A DNA stretch of 64,000 nucleotides from Larkinella rosea (GCF_003858635.1 NZ_RQJO01000009.1:682001-746000); one strand, 5' to 3'. Shown: positions 51,160 to 60,931, counted from the stretch's first letter. Notes: generated by a model from the sequence alone, not told the origin. A program made the numbers and translations.

Positions 51160-52407
51160 TTAAGATTTGAGCGCTTCCGCAATTTTGAGTTTTGACATGC
51201 GCAGGGCGGGCAGGACGCCGGACAGAAGCCCGAAAACGAGGCAGACCAGTAGACTAATCAGAAAGACGTTGACGTTGATGGTAAGGTCGGCATAGGCAAT
51301 CATTCCGCTGTTATTGATCAGTTGAATGATGATCAGGGTCAGAACGAGGGCGATGCCTCCACCGAGGAACGTAATGAAGATGTTCTCGATGATGAACTGC
51401 CACATGAGGGTGCGGACGGGCGCACCGAAGGCTTTCCGGATACCGATTTCCGAAGCCCGTTCCATGATCCGGCTGACGTTGACATTCACCAGATTGATCG
51501 CTGGAAGCCCCATCAGCATGAGCATAATGAACGCAATAATTCCGAAAAAGACCGTTTTTATTCCCTTATTGCCATCCATGAGTGTGCCGATGAAGTTTTC
51601 CAGATACGGTTCACTTTTTACCTCCAGAATCGCATACTTAAATCCCTCCTGAACACCCGGCAGCGGAATTCGGGCGATGTGACTCTGAAACTCATCCTGA
51701 ACGGTTTTTAGATCGGACTGCTTTTTGGCGAGCAAAATGGCCACATAACCACCCCGCATGCCAGCTCGCTGATAATTGCTTTTGGGAGCCGTATAGGGGT
51801 AAAAAACGTCGGAATACGTGAATGGCCGGGTCACCGGACTGCCTTTAACCACCCCAATGACCCGGTAGTGAATGTTTTCAATTTCAACGTCTTTGCCAAT
51901 CACCGACTCGGTTCCGTTCCCAAAATAGTGCTTTTTAAAGTCGTCGGTAATCACAACGACCTGATCGCTGTTGGCAATGTTCTGTTCGTTGTACGGTTTG
52001 CCTTCCAGAAATTCAAAGTCAGTCACTTCCCAAAAATCGGCGTCGGTAAATTTGGTGTTCAGCTTGATTTTCTGCGAACCCACGTAGGCGTTGGAACTAT
52101 TGACGAAAGTGCAGATGGTGACCCGCTCGGCGGTTTTCAGCGATTTGGCGTATTCCGTCAGAAACCGGAAACTCATCGGCCCCGAATTCCGGGACGTCCG
52201 ACCCGAATCCATTTGCATCATTTGCATGACATAGAGCGACCGATCGCGCTTGGTTTCCGGGTAATGACTCCCGAACAAATGGTCGAGAAATGAGGTCAGC
52301 ACCATCAACACCGTCAGGGTCAGGCTGATGCCGAAGAGCGTAATGAAGGTGTAAAACGGATGCCGCAAGAGCACCTTCCAGGCGATTTTTATGTAATTCG
52401 TTAGCAT
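51160..52407 (-). CDS. FtsX/MacB-type ABC transporter permease (first)
   Basis: 415 residues from the ATG at 52407 (MLTNYIKIAWKVLLRHPFYT); upstream in-frame codons belong to the hairpin region. MacB-type: first helix FITLFGISLTLTVLMVLTSF, a periplasmic domain of ~230 residues, then IIAFIMLMLMGLPAINLVNV, the motif RIMERASEIGIRKAFGA and two more helices. It is in the same operon as the ATPase, TolC and HlyD genes. Confidence 0.9.
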   Translation of the reverse strand: MLTNYIKIAWKVLLRHPFYTFITLFGISLTLTVLMVLTSFLDHLFGSHYPETKRDRSLYVMQMMQMDSGRTSRNSGPMSFRFLTEYAKSLKTAERVTICTFVNSSNAYVGSQKIKLNTKFTDADFWEVTDFEFLEGKPYNEQNIANSDQVVVITDDFKKHYFGNGTESVIGKDVEIENIHYRVIGVVKGSPVTRPFTYSDVFYPYTAPKSNYQRAGMRGGYVAILLAKKQSDLKTVQDEFQSHIARIPLPGVQEGFKYAILEVKSEPYLENFIGTLMDGNKGIKTVFFGIIAFIMLMLMGLPAINLVNVNVSRIMERASEIGIRKAFGAPVRTLMWQFIIENIFITFLGGGIALVLTLIIIQLINNSGMIAYADLTINVNVFLISLLVCLVFGLLSGVLPALRMSKLKIAEALKS

Positions 52408-52437
52408 AAGTTGGAGGAGTGAAGGAGTATCGGAATG

Positions 52438-52499
52438 AAAGGAGGAAAGGGAAGAAGAAATATGCATTTTCCTTTATTCCCTTCTTCCTTTCCTCCTTT
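52438..52499. repeat. Purine/pyrimidine inverted repeat between ATPase and permease genes
   Basis: AAAGGAGGAAAGGGAAGAAG (52438-52457) pairs with 52481-52499 with one base looped out. The right arm touches the ATPase stop codon (52498-52500). It contains repeated AGGAA words. Confidence 0.6.
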
Positions 52500-53160
52500 A
52501 TTGTACCTGTGTTCCGTCAAAAAGCCGGATCAATCGATGCGTGCGTTTGGCCATGTTTTCGTCGTGCGTGACCATGATGATCGTGGCGCCTTCATTGTTC
52601 AGCGTTTGCAGGATATTCATGATTTCGTTGCCCATCGCGCTGTCGAGGTTGCCGGTGGGTTCATCGGCCAGGATGATTTCGGGTTTGCCGACAATGGCGC
52701 GGGCAATAGCGACCCGCTGTTTCTGTCCGCCCGATAACTGCTTCGGAAAATGCTTGATGCGGTTGCTCAAACCCACTTTTTCCAGCGCTTCTTTGGCGTA
52801 GGTCTGACGCGGTTTTCCGTTAGCCGAACGGTACAGCAGCGGAATTTCCACATTGTCGACCACCGATAAGTCGTTGATCAGGTGGAAGCTCTGGAAGATA
52901 AATCCGATTTTCTCGTTCCGCAGCCGGGCCAGCTCCTTGTCGCGGTAGGTCGAAACCCGCTGTCCATCCAGCTCAACGGTGCCTTTCGAGGGTTCGTCGA
53001 GCAGTCCCATGATATTGAGCAGCGTCGATTTGCCGCAACCCGACGGCCCCATGATGGAGACAAACTCGCCCTTGCGGATGTTGAGGTTGATGTTGTTGAG
53101 CGCCAGCGTCTCGATGCTGCTGGTGCGGTACACTTTTTCGATGTTCGTGAGGTTGATCAT
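52498..53160 (-). CDS. LolD/MacB-type ABC transporter ATPase
   Basis: 220 residues from the ATG at 53160. Walker A GPSGCGKST, Q-loop FIFQSFHLIND, signature LSGGQKQRVAIARAI, Walker B EIILADEPTGNLD and H-loop VTHDE are intact. It powers the two MacB-type permeases. The start lies 1 base after the TolC stop, so the genes are coupled. Confidence 0.95.
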   Translation of the reverse strand: MINLTNIEKVYRTSSIETLALNNINLNIRKGEFVSIMGPSGCGKSTLLNIMGLLDEPSKGTVELDGQRVSTYRDKELARLRNEKIGFIFQSFHLINDLSVVDNVEIPLLYRSANGKPRQTYAKEALEKVGLSNRIKHFPKQLSGGQKQRVAIARAIVGKPEIILADEPTGNLDSAMGNEIMNILQTLNNEGATIIMVTHDENMAKRTHRLIRLFDGTQVQ

Positions 53161-53161
53161 G

Positions 53162-54604
53162 TTAGTATTTGATTTTTTCATTGCGTTCAAAATCGTACAA
53201 CGTCAGCAGACGGATGGTGTAAAAAGCCGTCCAGTAATCGCGTAAAGCCAGAATGGCGTCGCGCCGGGCGCGGTCTTTTTCCTGCATGGCAATCCCCAGA
53301 TCCGTTACGCTCAGGTCGCTCAGAATAAAGCGGTTTTGAGCAATCTGGTAGCGTTGCTGACCAATGCCGTCGGCTTCGGCGGTGAGTTTTACCTGTTGTT
53401 GCAGCATTTGCAGGAGCGTGACCTGCGTGTAAATGGCTTGCTCAAACGTCAGCTTGTCCTGCTCCACTGCTTGCGTGGTCAGTTGCTGATTCGCTTTGGC
53501 GGTTTCGGTGCGGGCCTGGGCGCGACCCCAGGTCATGATCGGCAGCACAAACTGAATTTCCAGGTATTCCCGGTCCTGCGGGCGAATGTAAATATCGCCG
53601 AGATTGGCTCCCCGGTTCGACAGCCCAAAAGCCGCCTGAAGCGTGGCATTCAGCCCGTTGTCTTTGCGGGCTTTGTCCACATCCCGCTGGGCCTCCAGGG
53701 CTCTCCGCCGGAACGCGATGGCATCGGAGCGGTTGCTGAACGCTTCTTTAATGGCGTTCTCGACGTTGATTGTCAGCTCATTGATGCGGGACGGAACCAC
53801 TAGTTCGAGTTTGCGATCGTCACGATAACCCATATACGAACGCAAACTTAACGAGGCAATTTCGGCGTTTTGCCGGGCCGATGCGAACTCCTTTTTAGCC
53901 GTCAGAACGCTCATCTGCAATTGCAAAATATCGTTTTGCGAAATCTTGCCCAATTCCAGTTTGTGTTGGGCGATTTTGTAAAGTGTATCGTTGTTGCTCA
54001 GGTTTTTTTCGGCAATCTGCAAATTCACCTGCGCCACCAGCAAATCGAAATAATAACCGGTTGCCAAAACCGTCACCTTTTCCATCGACTCGATGTAAAA
54101 CTGCGTGCTTTCTTCGTATTTCAGCGGCTCAATTTTCCGGTCCCATTTCATGGCGTTGAACTGAAACAGCGGCTGCGTAATCCCGAAGGCAAACGGAATT
54201 CCGTTGTAAAGGCGGTTATTTCGCTGAAAATCATCAAACCGCTGAATCTGTTTCTGCACAAAAACCGACCCGCCGGTCAGCGCAATGTTTTGCGTCAGGG
54301 CCAGATTCAGAATGGAATTGTTATTGGAAATCGGCTGAAAACTGATGGTGCCGTCCGGTTGCGTCACCTGCGTAAACGACCGCTGAAAGTTGGGCAGCGA
54401 ACCGTTGAGGCTCAGTTGTGGTTTGAACCCGGCCTGAAACGTGCGGTATTGCCAGTAACTCGTTTGCTTCTGGGTAGCGGCCTGTTTGCCCGAAATCGAC
54501 TGTGCTTTTGCCAGTTGCACCACATCCTCCAACGTAAACTGTTGTGGCTGCGCAACCGTAGAAGAGGCACTCAACAACAGAATGAATAAAAATATATTTT
54601 TCAT
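53162..54604 (-). CDS. TolC-family outer membrane efflux protein
   Basis: About 480 residues from the ATG at 54604, chosen for the signal peptide (NIFLFILLLSASSTVAQ). The protein is long-helical with the family repeats (FTLEDVVQLAKAQSISGKQA, QVNLQIAEKNLSNNDTLYKI, ALEAQRDVDKARKDNG). It forms the outer-membrane channel of the tripartite exporter. Alternative start at 54625. Confidence 0.92.
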   Translation of the reverse strand: MKNIFLFILLLSASSTVAQPQQFTLEDVVQLAKAQSISGKQAATQKQTSYWQYRTFQAGFKPQLSLNGSLPNFQRSFTQVTQPDGTISFQPISNNNSILNLALTQNIALTGGSVFVQKQIQRFDDFQRNNRLYNGIPFAFGITQPLFQFNAMKWDRKIEPLKYEESTQFYIESMEKVTVLATGYYFDLLVAQVNLQIAEKNLSNNDTLYKIAQHKLELGKISQNDILQLQMSVLTAKKEFASARQNAEIASLSLRSYMGYRDDRKLELVVPSRINELTINVENAIKEAFSNRSDAIAFRRRALEAQRDVDKARKDNGLNATLQAAFGLSNRGANLGDIYIRPQDREYLEIQFVLPIMTWGRAQARTETAKANQQLTTQAVEQDKLTFEQAIYTQVTLLQMLQQQVKLTAEADGIGQQRYQIAQNRFILSDLSVTDLGIAMQEKDRARRDAILALRDYWTAFYTIRLLTLYDFERNEKIKY

Positions 54605-54617
54605 TGTTGATTTTTCA

Positions 54618-55880
54618 TTATTCATTAGAACCGCTGTCGATCGTAATTTCCTCCAAATGCTCAAATTCGCTCAAATCGGTAATAATGACTTTTTCGCCCG
54701 GCTGAATACCGCTTTTCACCTCCACATAATCGAAGTTTGATAAACCGGTCTGAATCTCCCGACGCTGCGCTATCCCTTTGTCATTCAGCACATAAACGTA
54801 TTGTACTTTCTTGCCTTTAAACGCCGGGCCGTTGGCAATTCGGACGGCTTTGGCCGTGCGATTGGTCACCACAAACACTTCGACTTTCATGTTGGGCCGG
54901 AGCGATGTATGATGGTTATCATCCAACTGCACCACGAACTGCACGACGCCGTTTTTCACCGACGGTTTTACCTGCGAAATGGTGCCGCGAAGATTGATTT
55001 CGTTGACTTTGACAATCACCGGCAAACCGGTTTTTACCTGATCGGCGTAAATATCGGAGCATGACCCTTCGATCCTGAAACTGCCCAGATCGGCCAGTTT
55101 CGCCAGAATCTCGCCCTCGGTGACCGCCGAACCGATGTTCTCATTCACCCAGGTCAGCACGCCCGGCCGGTCGGCGATGATGTTGGCCTGCTTCAGTTTC
55201 CGGTCCAGTTCTTTCAGGTTTTTTTCCTCGATCTGCGCCTGTAACGTCGTTTCCTTCAAACTGGCCCCCATCGACTGGCGGTTGTAGGAAAGGTCGTTTT
55301 CCAGCTTGGTCTTTTCGAGTTCGGCAATGCGGAGACTGTTTTCGGCGCGGGTGACGTCTTCCTGCGTCCGGCCACCCACTTTCAGCAACCGCCGGGTGTC
55401 TTCCAGTTCGGCTTTCAACCGATTGATGTTGAGGGATTTGATTTTGTCATCCGCTTCGGCATCGAACAGGTTTTTGTTCAGCTTCATCCGCAACTGCTCG
55501 ATGCTGTTGCGTTTGAGCGCCAACTGGTCCTGCATCTTCTCGAAATCGATGATGGTCATGGATTTGTCCAGATCCAGAATGGCCTGACCGGGTTTGATCC
55601 GCGTTCCGGGCGTCAGCAGCACACGCCGGATGCTGGCGCGGATGGGGCTGGTGATGATTTGTTCGTAGGCCGGAATAACTTCACCTGTCGCGTTCAGCGA
55701 GTTCTCGACCGGGCCGATTTCCGCCGTCGCCGTCCGAATTCGCGACGCTTCAACGGACGTTTTCAGTACATTTCGGAAGAAGTAAATGGCTGCCAGAACA
55801 ACGATCAATGCGATGCCCGCAATGAGGTAGTTTTTGGTCCGGCTTTGTCTGACGATTTCGGGGGCTAGTTCTCTGTCCAT
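54618..55880 (-). CDS. HlyD/MacA-type periplasmic adaptor protein
   Basis: 420 residues. One N-terminal transmembrane helix (~18-36), a beta-barrel/lipoyl part (VENSLNATGEVIPAYEQIIT, TPGTRIKPGQAILDLD), a long helical hairpin (~115-235), then the second lipoyl half and a membrane-proximal domain. It links the inner-membrane ABC complex to TolC. It is the first gene of the operon and stands behind the sigma-54-like promoter. Confidence 0.92.
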   Translation of the reverse strand: MDRELAPEIVRQSRTKNYLIAGIALIVVLAAIYFFRNVLKTSVEASRIRTATAEIGPVENSLNATGEVIPAYEQIITSPIRASIRRVLLTPGTRIKPGQAILDLDKSMTIIDFEKMQDQLALKRNSIEQLRMKLNKNLFDAEADDKIKSLNINRLKAELEDTRRLLKVGGRTQEDVTRAENSLRIAELEKTKLENDLSYNRQSMGASLKETTLQAQIEEKNLKELDRKLKQANIIADRPGVLTWVNENIGSAVTEGEILAKLADLGSFRIEGSCSDIYADQVKTGLPVIVKVNEINLRGTISQVKPSVKNGVVQFVVQLDDNHHTSLRPNMKVEVFVVTNRTAKAVRIANGPAFKGKKVQYVYVLNDKGIAQRREIQTGLSNFDYVEVKSGIQPGEKVIITDLSEFEHLEEITIDSGSNE

Positions 55881-55906
55881 TTGTTGTTTTACCTTGACAG
55901 AGCGTA

Positions 55907-55922
55907 TTCAATTGATGTGCCA
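55907..55922 (-). promoter_or_regulatory. Sigma-54 promoter of the efflux operon (TGGCAC-N5-TTGAA)
   Basis: On the reverse strand TGGCAC-ATCAA-TTGAA. The -24 part is perfect and the -12 part differs from TTGCA at one base, with the correct spacing. It lies 27 bases from the HlyD ATG, which would give a short leader. The operon itself encodes an NtrC-type activator. Confidence 0.7.
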
Positions 55923-55975
55923 GTAGTTAATTCACTGAATATCAAATATTTATTAAGTATCTTATTTCTGAAAGT

Positions 55976-55999
55976 GTGCGGTTTCGCACGGCTTGTGCG
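55976..55999. promoter_or_regulatory. Palindromic upstream activator site for the NtrC-type regulator
   Basis: GTGCG-GTTT-CGCAC (55976-55989) and the overlapping CGCAC-GGCTT-GTGCG (55985-55999) form a double palindrome 54-77 bases beyond the -24 box. The distance is right for an enhancer-binding protein. Confidence 0.6.
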
Positions 56000-56125
56000 G
56001 GTTTGAACGGTTCATGGAAGGAATAGAAATGGTATTATTTTATGAAAAAATGGGCTGGTTTACAACGGTTTCGGGCAAAATCTGGTCTGTTTAGAATCGA
56101 TTGAATTCCTAAATTTTCCTGGCTA

Positions 56126-57457
56126 ATGGGTTGGTCTATACAGTTTCTGATCGTGTTGCTTGGGGTGACATTAATGACGTGCAAGCGTGGGAGTGAGGAT
56201 ACCGACCCGGTTGTGCCTGAAACCGGGCTGAAGATTCTGGAATTACATCTCGCCGGGATTCCTGATAAAAACATTACCATTGATCAGGATAAGCGGATCA
56301 TTCGGATTGTTATGCCTCAAACCCTTTCCGCCGATGGCATCAAGGCTGATTATAAACTGACCTCAGATGCCCGGTTATATTCCGGTTTGGAAAAAGGGTA
56401 TCTAAGAGCTCGTGATTTAAATAAATGCAATGAGACACGGATTAGTTTACAAAAAATCAATCCTCAACCCGGCGACCTGGTGGTTGAGTATTCAATCGTT
56501 ACCGTTGCCGCCGGTAAACTAACACCCAATCCCACCACACCGCTTGAACTGGAACTGAGTAATTCCATGCGGCTTTCCATTCCGGCCCTTAACCTGTATG
56601 GAAGTGAAGCTCTGATGGATGCTCTGGTAACTCGGGAGGGCAGTTCGGAAAAAATAAGTCTTTTCCGGGAGCCGTCTCCGCACAGTTGTCTCTGGTTTTC
56701 ATTTGATCAGGTCACTAACCAGGTTCACCTCTCGACCTCCCGCCAACTCCAACCGGGTCGGTATGCGCTGGAATTGGTGCAGACTGACGGAACGGTAGTG
56801 CCAGTGCCTCAACCTCTACTGGTGAAAAAGGGAGCCGTTTTTTTAGGTACTAATCCTTGGATATGGAGTCTTGTAACGAAAGAATCATTTCGGGTGGAGG
56901 GTTACAACCTCTTTAAGGGTGACATTTCGCTGACGATAGCGAATAAGCATCAAACGTATCAGCCTGTGCTGTCGGATTTTGCCGCAGATGGCACGGGTTT
57001 CCAGGTGGCGGTTCCCGTCCTTGATCCCGGGGTTTATTATGTTAAAATCAGTCAGGATGGACAGGAAATGGTCTGCCATAAATTGAATGTTTTAACCGAT
57101 AAAAACCAGCCACTGTTGAAAGGAATCGGCAATTCAGGCTGCATGAATTTTGAAACGTTGCCGTTGGCGCGGCAGAAACAGCAGGTGATCAATTACGCGC
57201 CATCGACGGCGGCAAGGCAACCCAACCCGGTTCAGCTTGACGAACAGTTACAACTTGTCAGCATTGGGAATCCGTCCGTGCAGTTCAGCATTCCGATAGT
57301 TCCATACGGGGTTAAAGGCTCGGATTCACCGGCTTACTTTACCATTCCGACTTCGGTCCCGACGGGTGTTTACCAGGCAAAACTCCTGATAAAAGACTCG
57401 AAAACCGGTAAGTTTTTGTTCAGCAATAACTACGAGCGATTGATTGACGTGCAATAA
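56126..57457 (+). CDS. Lipoprotein of unknown function
   Basis: 443 residues with lipobox-like L-M-T-C (about Cys19). Several beta-rich segments look like immunoglobulin-like domains (for example LKILELHLAGIPDKNITIDQ, SFRVEGYNLFKGDISLTIAN, PGVYYVKISQDGQEM, PTGVYQAKLLIKDSKTGKF). I recognise no enzyme motif. It is followed after 27 bases by a beta-barrel gene, so the two may form an outer-membrane pair. Confidence 0.75.
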   Translation: MGWSIQFLIVLLGVTLMTCKRGSEDTDPVVPETGLKILELHLAGIPDKNITIDQDKRIIRIVMPQTLSADGIKADYKLTSDARLYSGLEKGYLRARDLNKCNETRISLQKINPQPGDLVVEYSIVTVAAGKLTPNPTTPLELELSNSMRLSIPALNLYGSEALMDALVTREGSSEKISLFREPSPHSCLWFSFDQVTNQVHLSTSRQLQPGRYALELVQTDGTVVPVPQPLLVKKGAVFLGTNPWIWSLVTKESFRVEGYNLFKGDISLTIANKHQTYQPVLSDFAADGTGFQVAVPVLDPGVYYVKISQDGQEMVCHKLNVLTDKNQPLLKGIGNSGCMNFETLPLARQKQQVINYAPSTAARQPNPVQLDEQLQLVSIGNPSVQFSIPIVPYGVKGSDSPAYFTIPTSVPTGVYQAKLLIKDSKTGKFLFSNNYERLIDVQ

Positions 57458-57484
57458 ATTTTATAAACCTGTCCACAGTGCCTT

Positions 57485-58094
57485 ATGAAAAGAAAGATTA
57501 TTTATTGCCTGATTTTCCTGACGGGAAGTGTATACCAGGCTCATAGTCAAACAATTCCCAAAAATTCTTTCCGTATTGGCGTTGGAACAGCATGGCCCCA
57601 GGTAGGAGAAGGAACGGGAATGAAAGGCGGTATTGTGCTGTCAAACGAATACCTGCGGGAATTGAAAAAACGCTTGTTTTTGGGTGCAAGTCTCCACTAT
57701 TTAACCCGGTACAGCGGTTTTAAAAACCAGATTAATTATAGTGGTTCGGACGATCAGGTGCCCAATTTTCTAAAAAACAAACGCGTAAACCATGAATCGG
57801 TTGTCGCCGGTTATATTAATTAGTTTGGCATTCGCGCCAATCAACACATCAAAGCATCTTTTTCTGATCGGCGGTGGGGCCGGTATGCAGTATAAGGCCT
57901 ATAGTCAATATTGGGCTTACAATCCCGACCGGTATTTCGTCGAGAGCCGACGCCGGATTGGTGCCAGCTTTAATGCTATGTTTGGTTATGATTACAGACT
58001 AAACCGGCAGATTAGCCTGGGAATAAGGCAAAATTATGTCATTGATGGCGATGTGATCCCGATGCTAACAATTGGAGCGGGAATCCGGATTTGA
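57485..58094 (+). pseudogene. Outer-membrane beta-barrel protein gene, broken by a frameshift
   Basis: The first part (57485-57823) encodes a signal peptide (MKRKIIYCLIFLTGSVYQAH) and barrel strands up to NHESVVAGYIN, then a TAG stop at 57821-57823. The next frame carries on at once with SLAFAPINTSKHLFLIGGGA and ends normally at 58094 with LTIGAGIRI. Removing one T near 57820-57822 restores one frame of about 202 residues. So either the gene is a recent pseudogene, or the read has an error, or the site is a programmed shift; a homopolymer is not present, which argues somewhat against a simple sequencing slip. Confidence 0.75.
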
Positions 58095-58100
58095 GCCATA

Positions 58101-58128
58101 AAAAATCCCCGCTGAAGCGGGGATTTTT
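58101..58128. terminator. Bidirectional rho-independent terminator
   Basis: AAAAATCCCCGCT-GA-AGCGGGGATTTTT: a perfect stem with A and T runs on both sides, just after the barrel gene (stop at 58094). Confidence 0.9.
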
Positions 58129-58129
58129 A

Positions 58130-58203
58130 CGTACCCACCCACGGACTTTAGTCCGTATTTTATAATTGGGTCTAAAAAACACGGACTGAAGTCCGTGGGT
58201 ACG
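58130..58203. repeat. REP-like inverted pair, copy 3
   Basis: Left arm 58130-58161 and right arm 58176-58203 are complementary apart from a 4-base insertion (CCAC) and two mismatches. The arms carry ACGGACT-TTAGTCCGT and ACGGACT-GAAGTCCGT, each a small palindrome with the GGAC/GTCC head, and the outer GTGGGTACG. It abuts the stop codon of the S9 peptidase gene (58204). Confidence 0.8.
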
Positions 58204-60210
58204 CTATTTCTTATCCGCCAACTGCACGGTTTTTACATCCACCGTTATTTCTTTCAACCGTTTAGCGACGTTTTCCGGCATGGATTCCTGAAACCGGCCA
58301 CCCAAATGTTTCGCCAGAAATTTCTCCGCCATGGCCAGCATCGCCATGTTGTTGACGGGCCGCTGAAAACCGTGTCCTTCGTCGGGCGCGCACAGGTATT
58401 CGACCGGAAAACCGCGTTCGCGGAGGGCAATTACAATCTGGTCGGACTCGGCTTTGTTGACGCGCGGATCATTAGCCCCCTGAACCACCATCAGCGGAGC
58501 TTTGATTTTATCGGCGGAAAACAACGGCGACTGCTTCATCAACTGGGCCTTGCCTTCGGGGGTGTTGGGGTCGGCCATGCGTTCATACAACCGCTTGCGC
58601 TCGGCTTCCCAGTAAGCCGGAATCGAGTTCAGCAGCGTACTGATGTTGGAAGGTGCGACAATGGCCACCCCAGCCGCGTAGATATCGGGCGTGAAGGCCA
58701 GCCCGGCCAGCGTGGCGTAACCGCCGTACGAACCGCCCATGATGCCGACGCGCTTCGGATCGGCAATGCCCTGATCGATCAGGTATTTGACGCCCCAGGT
58801 AATGTCGTCCTGCATTTTTTCGCCCCACTGCTTGTTGCCCGCATTCAGAAACGCTTTGCCGTAGCCGGTGGAAGCCCGGAAATTCATCGACAAAACCGCA
58901 TAGCCGCGATTGGCCAGAAACTGGTGGTACGCATTATATCCCCAGAAATCACGGCCCCAGGGGCCGCCGTGGGGAAAAATTACCACCGGGAGATTTTTGG
59001 CTTCACGACCTTTGGGCAATGTCAGAAAAGCCGGGATTTCGAGCCCGTCTGATGATTTATAGCGAACGGCTTCCATCCGCGCCAGATCGTTGATTGGCAG
59101 TTTCGGGCGGGGGCGGTACTGAAACGTTAGTTCTTTGGTTTTGCGGTCGAAGAGGAAGGTTGCACCGGGGTCCGTATCGCTCGTGGCCGAAAGCAACCAG
59201 TATTGCTCATCATCAGTAGAAGAGCCAAACTGAATATCGACGCCCGGTAACTCCCTCAGAATAAATTGGAAATCTTTCTCGAATACCTTGTCTTTCCAAT
59301 ACCGGCGCAGACGGTCGTCGGTGTAAGTGGTAAAAATCGGCTCTTTGGTAACTTCCGAAATGGCAATTTCTCCGAAATCCACTTTTTTTAACGGATCGGA
59401 TTCAACCGATTGTTCTTTCTGCGTGGTTGGATTAAAAAGGACCAGCTTCAAAAGGTCATTTTTATCCTTGTTGGTGACGAGGTAAAACCGCTGATTGTCT
59501 TTGTGAAAGGCAACCGGATAACTGATTTCGTTAATCGAAGTCGAATAGATTTTGGTCATTCCCGCATCGTCGACGCGCAGAATTTCCGAACTGCCGTCGG
59601 CCGCTGTGCTGGTGGCCAGACGAAGCTTGTCGTCCCAGTCGAAAATCCAGCCCGAAACGCGGTCGGTATTCTTGCGAACGAGCGTTTTTTCGCCGGTCGT
59701 CAGGTTCAGTTTGTAGAGGTCATGCCAGGCTTTGTCGCGGTCGTTCAGACCCACATAAAGCGTATTCGGATCGGTTTTGGGAACGCGGTAAATCGCCACC
59801 CGTACGCCTTTCAGATTGGTCAGATCGCGAGCTGTTGGAACATCCTGACCGGTTTTCAACGGTTCGGACGGATTGACGGCGTAGACGTTGAAGTTCTCAT
59901 CACCTCCCTTGTCCTGCGAATAAAGCAGAAACTTTCCATCGCGCGACCAGAAGTAGCTACGAATAGGGCGCAGGGTGTCGGCAGTCATCGGTTTGGCCGC
60001 TGTAAACGGTTCGTCCCGTTTCTTGACCCAGATATTACGAGTCCCTTTATAGGGTTTGATGAACGACATGTAGGCGCCATCGGGCGAGAGCTGGGCACTG
60101 ATAATCTCCGGATCGCCAAAGATCAACTGCCGGTCGATGAGCGCCGGAATCTGGGCCATTGCCATCGAAACGGACCAAAATGCAAGAAACAACAGCGATA
60201 CCTTTTTCAT
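58204..60210 (-). CDS. S9 prolyl-oligopeptidase-family peptidase, exported
   Basis: 668 residues from the ATG at 60210, chosen for the signal peptide ([17 protein letters not shown]). An N-terminal propeller (~25-390) is followed by an alpha/beta-hydrolase domain with nucleophile Ser494 in [11 protein letters not shown], the acid in [12 protein letters not shown] and the catalytic His in PDEGHGFQR. It cleaves short peptides in the periplasm or outside the cell. The 3' end meets the REP-like element. Confidence 0.93.
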   Translation of the reverse strand: MKKVSLLFLAFWSVSMAMAQIPALIDRQLIFGDPEIISAQLSPDGAYMSFIKPYKGTRNIWVKKRDEPFTAAKPMTADTLRPIRSYFWSRDGKFLLYSQDKGGDENFNVYAVNPSEPLKTGQDVPTARDLTNLKGVRVAIYRVPKTDPNTLYVGLNDRDKAWHDLYKLNLTTGEKTLVRKNTDRVSGWIFDWDDKLRLATSTAADGSSEILRVDDAGMTKIYSTSINEISYPVAFHKDNQRFYLVTNKDKNDLLKLVLFNPTTQKEQSVESDPLKKVDFGEIAISEVTKEPIFTTYTDDRLRRYWKDKVFEKDFQFILRELPGVDIQFGSSTDDEQYWLLSATSDTDPGATFLFDRKTKELTFQYRPRPKLPINDLARMEAVRYKSSDGLEIPAFLTLPKGREAKNLPVVIFPHGGPWGRDFWGYNAYHQFLANRGYAVLSMNFRASTGYGKAFLNAGNKQWGEKMQDDITWGVKYLIDQGIADPKRVGIMGGSYGGYATLAGLAFTPDIYAAGVAIVAPSNISTLLNSIPAYWEAERKRLYERMADPNTPEGKAQLMKQSPLFSADKIKAPLMVVQGANDPRVNKAESDQIVIALRERGFPVEYLCAPDEGHGFQRPVNNMAMLAMAEKFLAKHLGGRFQESMPENVAKRLKEITVDVKTVQLADKK

Positions 60211-60366
60211 GGAAACGGATGGTCGGTGATTGGTTGGTAAGTTACTGAAAAATCCGTTTGTCATGCAGAAATTAGTATCAGCCTGGCGGGTTTTTAAAAA
60301 CCGTAGGTCAACTGACTGGTTATTCATTGGATAGTCCTGTTGATGCATACCAAACCTGACAGTTTT

Positions 60367-60756
60367 ATGAGCAAGATTCAGCGTGTTAATCCGGACGGAA
60401 TGATGAAAAGCCCGGCGTTTTCGCAGGCCATTGTTACGGAAGGAACTGGAAAAACCGTGTACATTGGCGGACAGAATGCCGTCAATGAAAAGAACGAATT
60501 GATCGGCAAAGGCGACCTGGCCGTCCAAACCGAGCAGGCGTTGAAGAATGTCCAAACCGCTTTGGAAGCCTGCGGAGCTACCTGGGAAGACGTGGTCAAA
60601 ATGACCATTTACGTTGTTCAGGGCCAGGATATAAGGGCGGGTTTTGCCGCTTCGCAGAAATTCCTGAAAACCGCTCCGACCATCTCCGTACCGTTCGTCG
60701 CCGGATTAGGCAATCCCGATTACCTGGTCGAAATCGATGTGGTAGCGTTTGTTTAA
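60367..60756 (+). CDS. RidA/YjgF-family enamine/imine deaminase
   Basis: 129 residues from the ATG at 60367. Typical elements: FSQAIVTEGTGKTVYIGGQN, QTEQALKNVQTALEACGATW and EDVVKMTIYVV. The C-terminus replaces the usual R of the RidA active site region with PTISVPFVAGLGNPDYLVEI, so it may belong to a sister subfamily. It removes reactive enamines made by PLP enzymes; the family trimerises in the cytoplasm. Confidence 0.88.
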   Translation: MSKIQRVNPDGMMKSPAFSQAIVTEGTGKTVYIGGQNAVNEKNELIGKGDLAVQTEQALKNVQTALEACGATWEDVVKMTIYVVQGQDIRAGFAASQKFLKTAPTISVPFVAGLGNPDYLVEIDVVAFV

Positions 60757-60931
60757 AAATGATGGATAAGGAACGATGAGTGGGCTGACGCATTCACCGT
60801 TCATAACTTCCCTGCGTTCGGTCAGGTTGAATTGGAGGCTCATCGGCCAAATGCGACGGTTCACGAAAAATAAGGGGCGTCGGCTGGATTGCGGTTCTAC
60901 TTTTGGGACATCAACGCAGACAGCACGAGAC

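Noticed and set aside
53870-54589. A 239-codon forward open frame
   Set aside because: Antisense to the TolC gene, no motif.
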